DNA from: JBBRYK01 sp038237665 | GTDB lineage: Bacteria; Actinomycetota; Thermoleophilia; Gaiellales; Gaiellaceae | Length of the DNA: 16,815 nucleotides | Assembly: GCA_038237665.1 (NCBI GenBank) | Contig: JBBRYK010000060.1 | Span: 1 to 16,815 of the forward strand | Direction of reading: 5' to 3' | Shown here: piece by piece, positions 6,632-11,544 of the stretch | How the letters are laid out: every line of letters starts with the position of its first letter | How positions within the stretch are numbered: the stretch's first letter is position 1 | Position numbers and translations under genes: made by a program | Notes under the pieces: generated by a model | The model's input: the letters and a program-made list of their open reading frames with translations, nothing else | What the model was told of the DNA's origin: nothing | The model's database searches: none

Positions 6632-7276
6632 GTGAAGCTCGTCGACCAATGGCGGGAGATCCAGAGCCGGCTACGGGATGGGTGGACGGACGCGCGCCTC
6701 GAGCTTACGGTCCGGGATCCCGCGCGGGCCGACCGGGCCGCCGTGCTCCTCGGACCGCTGACGCCGGTTCGCCGCGGGAACCGGTTCCGGTTCTACGCTT
6801 CCGCGCACGGCGCCGGGCCTGCTCCGTCGGCGGTCGAGCGTGCGCTGGGCCGGCTCGACGAGGAGCGGGTCGAGGCCGAGCTGAAGCTTCTCGAGAGCGC
6901 CGCGCCGGTCGTGGAAGCCCCGTCGGAGCCCCGCGCGACACTCGCCGGCGCGTGGGACGCGCAGCTCGAAGGCCTTCCGCCGGACTGGAGCGACCTGTAC
7001 GCCGAGGTGGAGCTGACCTCGACGGACCATCTCGACCGCGCGGCGCTGCTGATGGCCCCCTTGAATCCGTCGCGGTTCGACGACCGGCCGGCTTTCCGGT
7101 TTCGCTCGGCGCGACGTTTCGGCTACGGCGCCTCTCCCGGGATGGTGCGACGCTGCCTCGAGCGGCTCGATGCCGAGGGTATCCGCGGCGAGGTGCGGAT
7201 TCTCTGGGCACTGTCCGACACGCAGCCGGTGGCGACCCAGGGTCCGGTCTGGTATGTCGGCGGCAAAGCGGTGTGA
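6632..7276 (+). CDS. Hypothetical protein with internal tandem duplication
   Basis: A 214-residue protein that I do not recognise. It consists of two related halves, about residues 4-88 and 104-197. Each half has W near its start, then a W-(S/T)-D segment and a strand (RLELTV / YAEVEL). D-R-A-A-x-L-(L/M)-x-P-L-(T/N)-P, a FRF segment and G-(A/Y)-G-x-x-P-x-x-V-x-R-x-L-x-R-L-D-x-E follow in both. No signal peptide or membrane segment is visible. The GTG start is chosen because TATGCT lies seven bases upstream; an ATG at 6620 in the same frame would overlap that -10 element. It is divergent from E1 alpha and overlaps the next gene by GTGA, so the two are probably co-translated. Function unknown. 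Confidence 0.75.
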   Translation: MKLVDQWREIQSRLRDGWTDARLELTVRDPARADRAAVLLGPLTPVRRGNRFRFYASAHGAGPAPSAVERALGRLDEERVEAELKLLESAAPVVEAPSEPRATLAGAWDAQLEGLPPDWSDLYAEVELTSTDHLDRAALLMAPLNPSRFDDRPAFRFRSARRFGYGASPGMVRRCLERLDAEGIRGEVRILWALSDTQPVATQGPVWYVGGKAV

Positions 7277-7632
7277 ACGGCTCAGTCGACAACGGCCCGA
7301 CGCCCGTCTCCTGGTTTCTGATCGAGCGGGGCTGGAAGGTGCTCGCGGCGGACGGCTCGGAGATCGGAACCGTCGACGAGACCGTCGGCGACTCCTCGCA
7401 CGACATCTTCGACGGCCTGACCGTCAAGACCGGTCTCGTCGGAAAATCGAAGTACGTGCCTGCCGAACAGGTCGGCGAGATCTTCGAAGGGCGCGTGACC
7501 CTGAGCTTGTCGGCCGACCAGGCGCAGCACCTGTCCGAGTACGAGCAGCCCGGAATCTCCGAGCGCGTCTTGCCGGAAGGCGGGTCCTGGTGGACCCGCC
7601 TTCTGGATTCGTTCCGCAGTCCGCGCGACTAG
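7273..7632 (+). CDS. PRC-barrel-like small protein (DUF2171-like)
   Basis: A 119-residue soluble protein whose first half, WKVLAADGSEIGTVDETVGD followed by FDGLTVKTG, KYVPAEQVGEI and VTLSLSADQ, follows the beta-strand order of PRC-barrel/DUF2171 modules. Those modules act as small adaptor domains in RNA processing, photosynthetic or stress proteins. The C-terminal tail (about 85-119) is tryptophan- and arginine-containing and unremarkable. The GTG start overlaps the preceding stop by four bases. Its TAG stop interlocks with the ArgR TAG on the other strand in the tetramer CTAG. The function is not predictable beyond the fold guess. Confidence 0.75.
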   Translation: MNGSVDNGPTPVSWFLIERGWKVLAADGSEIGTVDETVGDSSHDIFDGLTVKTGLVGKSKYVPAEQVGEIFEGRVTLSLSADQAQHLSEYEQPGISERVLPEGGSWWTRLLDSFRSPRD

Positions 7633-8099
7633 CCGATTCGCGTGGTGAGCTCGCGCGCTAGCGCGCGGGCGTCCGCGGCGTTGCGGGCGATCACGAGGCA
7701 GGTGTCGTCCCCGGCGAGCGTGCCGACGATCTTTCCGTGCTCGATGCGGTCGAGAGCGCGCGCGACGGCCGGCGCGGAGCCGAGCTCGGACTGGACGACG
7801 ACGATGTTCTCGGCGGCGGTGGCCCGGCGGCCGAACTGCTCGAGGATCGCCGTGAGCGCCTCGTCGGGGTCCGTCCGGCGTCCGCGTTGAGGCAACGTGT
7901 AGCGCGGCCGGCCGAGAGGGTCGTGGATCTTCTCGAGGCCGAGCTCCCGGATGTCGCGCGAGATCGTCGCCTGCGTGACGCGGCAACCGGCGCGGTCGAG
8001 CGCCTCGAGCAACTCCATCTGCGTGCCGACGCGGCGCCTGGCGATCACACTGCCCACCAGCCGCTGCCGTTCGGCCTTGCTGAGAAGGCGCTCCTCCAT
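7629..8099 (-). CDS. argR: Arginine repressor ArgR
   Basis: The arginine-responsive hexameric repressor of arginine biosynthesis genes has 156 residues here, typical length. The N-terminal winged helix-turn-helix carries the recognition segment TQATISRDIRELGL (S47-R48-D49). The C-terminal oligomerisation/arginine-binding domain has GTLAGDDT, with G130-D131-D132, the conserved arginine-contacting motif. I chose the ATG at 8099 over an in-frame GTG at 8117, because the extra six codons fall inside an ARG-box-like sequence that would then serve as operator. No arg biosynthetic gene is in the window, so ArgR acts in trans. It converges on the PRC-barrel gene with overlapping stop codons. Confidence 0.92.
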   Translation of the reverse strand: MEERLLSKAERQRLVGSVIARRRVGTQMELLEALDRAGCRVTQATISRDIRELGLEKIHDPLGRPRYTLPQRGRRTDPDEALTAILEQFGRRATAAENIVVVQSELGSAPAVARALDRIEHGKIVGTLAGDDTCLVIARNAADARALARELTTRIG

Positions 8100-8102
8100 G
8101 CC

Positions 8103-8116
8103 CGCATAAGTATTCA
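8103..8116 (-). promoter_or_regulatory. ARG-box-like site at the argR start
   Basis: The minus strand reads TGAATACTTATGCG just upstream of the ArgR ATG. It matches the ArgR operator palindrome TGAAT-N4-ATTCA at 8 of 10 specified positions: the first half-site is perfect, and the second is ATGCG. It is AT-rich within a GC-rich context and would overlap the core promoter, consistent with autorepression. Binding is inferred, not shown. Confidence 0.45.
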
Positions 8117-8154
8117 CTGTGGCGGGCGAAGGTTTGCGCAGTTGGCGACTCGGC

Positions 8155-8160
8155 TAACGT
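8155..8160 (+). promoter_or_regulatory. -10 element of a leaderless promoter for the envelope gene cluster
   Basis: TAACGT is followed by seven bases and the ATG at 8168, with no Shine-Dalgarno sequence. A weak -35-like TTTGCG at 8133-8138 gives a 16-base spacer. It would drive the five overlapping genes 8168-10233. Confidence 0.5.
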
Positions 8161-8167
8161 ACTCGCG

Positions 8168-8296
8168 ATGTTGCGCAAATTGCTCTGGACCGGCCTCTAT
8201 GCGAGTATGTCGGCCGTGGCGGCGATTGCCGCGCGAAAGGCTGCGTCGAAGGTGTATCGGGTCGTCACCGGCGAGGAACCGCCGACCAAGCGATGA
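8168..8296 (+). CDS. 42-residue DUF4235-like membrane microprotein
   Basis: This short frame starts at an ATG seven bases after TAACGT and stops in an ATGA overlap with the next gene. It starts MLRKLLWTGLYASMSAVAAI, a single hydrophobic helix of about 20 residues. A basic amphipathic stretch with KVYRVVTGEEPP follows. The W...G...A..AA..K....V...TGEEPP layout recalls the first half of DUF4235 proteins, which are about twice as long. The overlap-coupled position at the head of the envelope cluster supports it being real. It may be a single-helix subunit that associates with its neighbours. Function unknown. Confidence 0.65.
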   Translation: MLRKLLWTGLYASMSAVAAIAARKAASKVYRVVTGEEPPTKR

Positions 8297-8646
8297 ACCG
8301 GGTCGACGCGCTGATTGAGAAAGGGGCCGATCGGCTTCAGCGGCTGGCGAACGACGCCGCCGCAGAAGGAGGGCCGAAGGCGAAGCTCGCGCAGGAGCTG
8401 GCCGACGACGCGGCGTTTCTGCGGAAGCTCAAGCCGAGCTTGATTGTTGCGCGGGCGCGGGGGAAGGCCCCCACAAACCAGGCCCCCGCGTCGGGGTCGG
8501 TGGCACCGTCCGGGCCGCAGCTGGGGCCGCGGCCTTCGCGACGAGGCGGACCGAATCCGTTCCTGGTCCTGGGCGTTGCCTTCGCCGCGGGCGTGCTGCT
8601 GGCGAAGGTCGTCGACTGGAGGGGCCATGCCCATCCCCGACACTGA
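8293..8646 (+). CDS. Hypothetical single-TM protein
   Basis: A 117-residue protein with no family that I recognise. The first half is a predicted amphipathic helical region rich in Ala, Lys, Glu and Arg (RVDALIEKGADRLQRLAND through LIVARARG). A Pro/Gly/Arg-rich linker follows. A C-terminal hydrophobic segment, FLVLGVAFAAGVLLAKVV, is probably a membrane anchor leaving a short His-containing tail. It overlaps the preceding gene by ATGA, and the next gene's start lies inside its 3' end. A small membrane-anchored accessory protein of the envelope cluster is the reasonable reading. Confidence 0.75.
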   Translation: MNRVDALIEKGADRLQRLANDAAAEGGPKAKLAQELADDAAFLRKLKPSLIVARARGKAPTNQAPASGSVAPSGPQLGPRPSRRGGPNPFLVLGVAFAAGVLLAKVVDWRGHAHPRH

Positions 8647-9040
8647 GGCCCGCAGAGCGGGGCTCGGCGCCGCGGCGAAGCAGGTCGCCGAGCACGCGAG
8701 CGCGCTCGCCCGTCTCGAGCTCGAGCTCGCGGCGCTGGAGCTCAAGCGCAAGATCGTCGCGCTGGGGATCGGCGCCGGCCTCGGGATCGGTGGCGCGGTC
8801 CTGCTCCTCTTCGCCCTGGGGTTCGGCGTGGCCGCCGCGGCGGCGGCTCTGGCGACGACGATGGCGACGTGGTTGGCGCTGTTGATCGTGGCCGGGGGCC
8901 TCGTCCTCCTGGCAGCGCTCCTGGTCGTGCTCGCGCTGGGACGGATCAGGAGCGGAACACCTCCCGTCCCGAAGCAGGCAATCGAGGAAGCCAAGCTCAC
9001 GAGTGCGGCGCTGAAGAGCGATGGCAATGGCCGGGTCTAA
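8627..9040 (+). CDS. Holin-X/phage-holin-family-like two-TM protein
   Basis: A 137-residue protein preceded by a good GGAGGGG ribosome site. The N-terminal helix (about 10-40) carries the repeated LARLELELAALELKRK pattern. It is followed by two long hydrophobic segments at about 42-68 and 75-103. A short basic hinge and a charged C-terminal tail complete it. This is the layout of the actinobacterial putative holin-X (PF07332-like, 'phage holin family') proteins. These are chromosomal envelope proteins, usually found beside DUF3618 genes, as here. Despite the name there is no sign of a prophage. It overlaps both neighbours by about 20 bases. Confidence 0.85.
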   Translation: MPIPDTEARRAGLGAAAKQVAEHASALARLELELAALELKRKIVALGIGAGLGIGGAVLLLFALGFGVAAAAAALATTMATWLALLIVAGGLVLLAALLVVLALGRIRSGTPPVPKQAIEEAKLTSAALKSDGNGRV

Positions 9041-9302
9041 CGCGCGCTCACCCGAGCAGGTGCGTCGCGAGATCGAGGCGCATCGCGAAGAGCTCGCGGG
9101 CGCCGTCGAGGAGCTGCGTGCGGCAACGGACGTCGGCGCCAAGCTGAAGGACAAGCTGCCGGTCGTGGCCGCGGGCGCGCTGGGAGCCGGATTCCTACTG
9201 GCCGGCGGGATCGGCGCGACCATGCGGCTACTGGCCAGGCGCGGCAGGGAAGGGAGAGAGAAAGGTCGAGTCGGACGCTTCTCCCTTGTCGACCGCGACT
9301 GA
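9021..9302 (+). CDS. DUF3618 family membrane protein
   Basis: A 93-residue protein with the DUF3618 hallmark at its N-terminus: SPEQVRREIEAHREELAGAV followed by EELRAATDVGAKLKDK. These are paired helical residues thought to interact with membrane partners. A glycine/alanine-rich hydrophobic helix follows (VVAAGALGAGFLLAGGIGA). The C-terminal tail is strongly basic. The start overlaps the holin-like gene by 20 bases, and the end overlaps the BrkB-like gene by 17 bases. Two nearby ATGs (9021 and 9027) are possible starts. The family commonly sits beside Holin-X-like genes. The molecular function is unknown. Confidence 0.85.
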   Translation: MAMAGSNARSPEQVRREIEAHREELAGAVEELRAATDVGAKLKDKLPVVAAGALGAGFLLAGGIGATMRLLARRGREGREKGRVGRFSLVDRD

Positions 9303-10233
9303 ACGAAGCGAGCCGGTAGTAGGGAGGGTTCCGTCGGGGCCGACGCGGCTGCGGCCGGGCGAGTGGCTCGCCGTGCTGCGGCGGACGCTGTCGCAGTTCA
9401 TCAAGGACGACTGCATGGGTCTCTCCCAGCAGGTCGCCTACAGCTCGCTCCTCGCCTTCTTCCCCGCGGCGGCGTTCGTGATCGGGCTCCTCTCGATCTT
9501 CCACCTCTTCGACGCCGTCGAGACGCTGATCGGCACCGTGGCGCCACACGGGGTGATCCGGTTCATCGAGACATTGCGCCAGGACTCGGGCGGCGGCGGA
9601 ACGAAGGTGACGGCGTTCGTGCTCGGCTTCGTCGGGGCCGTCTGGGCGGCGAGCGGGGCGATGGGCGCTGTGATCAAGGCGGTCAATCTGGCCTACGACC
9701 GTGTCGAGACCCGGCCCTTCTGGAAGGTGCGTGGGATCGCTGTGGTACTCGTCGTGGTGAGCGGGGTGACGACGGCAGGGCTCTTCCTGCTGATCGTGGT
9801 CGGCGGCTCACTCGGCGAGGCGATCGCCAGGCGGTCGTCTGCGCTCGGCGGTGGGTTCAACGTGGTGTGGGACGTCGCCCGGTGGCCGATCGCGTTCGCA
9901 GCCGTCCTGCTGTTCTTCGCGTTCGTGTACTACCTGGCGCCGAACCGCGACCAGCGGAGCTGGAAATGGGTGACGCCCGGCTCACTGGTGGGGTCGGTGC
10001 TCTGGCTCGGGCTGTCGGGTCTCTTCGCCCTCTACGTGACCTATGCCGGGCACTACACGAAGACGTACGGCACGCTCGCGACTGGCGTGATCCTGATGTT
10101 GTGGCTCAACTACTCGGCGTTTGCGCTGCTCTTCGGCGCCGAGCTGAACGCCGAGCTCGACCGCCAGGCGGACATCCACGCCGCAGGAGGTCCCTCGGCG
10201 GGGTTGACCAAGCCCGCTCGGAGGCGGACCTAG
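9286..10233 (+). CDS. YihY/BrkB-family inner-membrane protein
   Basis: A 315-residue polytopic membrane protein with six hydrophobic segments. The first begins LSQQVAYSSLLAFFPAAAFV. The family hallmarks YYLAPN and YGTLATGVILMLWLNYSAF followed by FGAELNAEL are present. Members of this family (formerly misassigned as ribonuclease BN) are of unresolved function; transport or envelope roles have been proposed. The best start is a TTG at 9286, because the next in-frame candidate (a GTG near 9374) would remove conserved N-terminal residues around EWLAVLRRTLSQF. It overlaps the DUF3618 gene by 17 bases and is the last gene of this envelope cluster. Confidence 0.92.
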   Translation: MSTATERSEPVVGRVPSGPTRLRPGEWLAVLRRTLSQFIKDDCMGLSQQVAYSSLLAFFPAAAFVIGLLSIFHLFDAVETLIGTVAPHGVIRFIETLRQDSGGGGTKVTAFVLGFVGAVWAASGAMGAVIKAVNLAYDRVETRPFWKVRGIAVVLVVVSGVTTAGLFLLIVVGGSLGEAIARRSSALGGGFNVVWDVARWPIAFAAVLLFFAFVYYLAPNRDQRSWKWVTPGSLVGSVLWLGLSGLFALYVTYAGHYTKTYGTLATGVILMLWLNYSAFALLFGAELNAELDRQADIHAAGGPSAGLTKPARRRT

Positions 10234-10303
10234 ACCCGGGTCAATCGCTGCGCCCCGGAAAAGAAATGCCGTCGAAGGCGGCCGATCCGACCCCTAAGGA
10301 GCG

Positions 10304-11008
10304 CTACGTGCCTCGCGGAGTAAACGTCTTCTTCAGCTTGGCTGTCGCGTCGGACCGGTAGGTGTACTTCTTCCCCGCTTTGAGACTCACCTTCCAGATC
10401 GTCGTCGCTTTCGCGGCGATGCCGGTCCTCTTGTCGACGCCCGGGCCTGTGAGGTGGAAGTTGTCCTTCGCGCTCTTGTCGTTGACCGTGATCGTCGCGC
10501 GGCCCGGCGGGATCAGCGCTCCAGTCCGGGTCTTGAGCGAGATCGTTGCTCCGGGACCGACCGTTGCAGTCAGCTTCGACGTCTTGGTCGACGGCGGCGG
10601 AGGCGTGGGAGGAGGAGGCGGCGGCGGGGGTGGCGAGGCGACGGTCCCGACCGTGAACGAGCCGAAGAGCGAGGAGGGGTGCGCGTCGCATTGGAAGTCG
10701 TGGCGCCCGTCGGAGAACGTGACGTTCCAGACCGTCTCCTCCGGGATCTCGACCTGCGTGAACTTCTCGACGCCGGGGCCGTGCAGATGGAAGTTGTGCA
10801 CGTCGCTCCGGTCGTGAACCGTGATCGTGTACGCGCCCGGGTCGAGGCGTGTGACCCGGTCGCCGTTCGCGTCGGCCATGAGGATGTTGAACCCGGGCCC
10901 GACCGTGGCCGTTAGAGGCGTTGCCGCGCCCACGCCGGTGGCCGCCTGCGGCAAGAACGCGGCCAGCGCGAGCCCTCCGAGCACCAGACCGAAACGAAGT
11001 GATCGCAT
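10304..11008 (-). CDS. Secreted protein with two cupredoxin-like domains, the second without copper ligands
   Basis: A 234-residue exported protein. A signal peptide covers about 1-28 (LRFGLVLGGLALAAFLP). Domain 1, about 30-122, is a plastocyanin-type fold with HNFHLHGPGV (H74) and FQCDAHPSSLFGSF (C107, H110). The axial methionine position is L114. A proline-rich linker covers about 126-140. Domain 2, about 145-234, repeats the pattern (FHLTGPG, H185) but lacks the cysteine and second histidine: the C107 position is R218 and the H110 position is A221. Domain 1 may bind copper with an altered site; domain 2 probably cannot. The gene converges with BrkB and diverges from the cNMP-binding gene. 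Its physiological role is unknown. Confidence 0.85.
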   Translation of the reverse strand: MRSLRFGLVLGGLALAAFLPQAATGVGAATPLTATVGPGFNILMADANGDRVTRLDPGAYTITVHDRSDVHNFHLHGPGVEKFTQVEIPEETVWNVTFSDGRHDFQCDAHPSSLFGSFTVGTVASPPPPPPPPPTPPPPSTKTSKLTATVGPGATISLKTRTGALIPPGRATITVNDKSAKDNFHLTGPGVDKRTGIAAKATTIWKVSLKAGKKYTYRSDATAKLKKTFTPRGT

Positions 11009-11083
11009 CACCGCCCCGATAGCCCCTAATACGTAGCACGACCCGGACCGGTTTTCCGGTTGGTGATTCGCCGCCGACCGGGT

Positions 11084-11089
11084 TACGCT
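11084..11089 (+). promoter_or_regulatory. -10 element of a leaderless promoter for the cNMP-binding gene
   Basis: TACGCT is followed by six bases and the ATG at 11096, with no purine-rich ribosome site between. It lies in the 87-base divergent gap shared with the cupredoxin gene. Confidence 0.5.
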
Positions 11090-11095
11090 CCTCCC

Positions 11096-11512
11096 ATGCG
11101 CACCCGTCGTGACTCCAAGATCGACCTGATCAAGCAGGTCCCGCTCTTCGCCCGCTGCACCGCGCGCGAGCTTACTTCGATCGCGACGCTGGCGGACGAG
11201 GTCAATTTGCAAGAGGGCAAGAAGCTGACGAGCGAGGGCGACCGCGGCCGTGAGTTCTTCGCCCTCGTCGAGGGCACCGCCGAGGTCCGGCGCAAGGGCA
11301 GGAAGCTGAACGATCTCGGCCCGGGCGACTTCCTGGGCGAGATCGCGCTGCTCACGCACTCGCCGCGGACGGCGACCGTGACCGCGACGAGCCCGATCCG
11401 CGCGCTGGTCATCACCGGCCCTGAATTCCGCTCGCTCCTTCGCCGCTCGCCGCAGATTCAGATCAAGGTGCTGGAAGCGTTGGCCAATCGCCTGGCTCCC
11501 GAAGTGCTGTAG
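11096..11512 (+). CDS. Stand-alone cyclic-nucleotide-binding domain protein
   Basis: A 138-residue protein made of one Crp/PKA-regulatory-type cNMP-binding domain and nothing else: no DNA-binding helix-turn-helix, kinase or channel. It begins IDLIKQVPLFARCTARELTSIA, continues with the beta-roll including EGDRGREFFALVEGTAEV, and has the phosphate-binding cassette FLGEIALLTHSPRTATV with E82 and R91, the residues that contact the ribose and cyclic phosphate. It should therefore be ligand-competent. It lies 32 bases upstream of, and on the same strand as, the SIR2/STAND operon, but each has its own promoter-like sequence. Its partner is unknown; a regulatory link to the operon is possible but unproven. 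Confidence 0.9.
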   Translation: MRTRRDSKIDLIKQVPLFARCTARELTSIATLADEVNLQEGKKLTSEGDRGREFFALVEGTAEVRRKGRKLNDLGPGDFLGEIALLTHSPRTATVTATSPIRALVITGPEFRSLLRRSPQIQIKVLEALANRLAPEVL

Positions 11513-11531
11513 AGCAGCCGCTTTCTCGCCC

Positions 11532-11537
11532 TACAAT
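11532..11537 (+). promoter_or_regulatory. Near-consensus -10 of a leaderless promoter for the SIR2/STAND operon
   Basis: TACAAT differs from the consensus TATAAT at one base and is followed by exactly seven bases and the ATG at 11545. No Shine-Dalgarno sequence is present, and no good -35 is visible at 16-18 bases upstream. The operon should thus be expressed independently of the cNMP-binding gene. Confidence 0.6.
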
Positions 11538-11544
11538 CAACGAA

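Noticed and set aside
8627..9040. Reading the holin-like gene as evidence of a prophage
   Set aside because: The neighbours are DUF3618 and BrkB-type chromosomal envelope genes, with no lysin, terminase, integrase or structural phage genes.
10236..10258. Short CCGGG...CCCGG inverted repeat between the BrkB-like and cupredoxin genes, followed by an A-rich stretch
   Set aside because: The stem is five base pairs with a 13-base loop. This is too weak to call a terminator in such GC-rich DNA.
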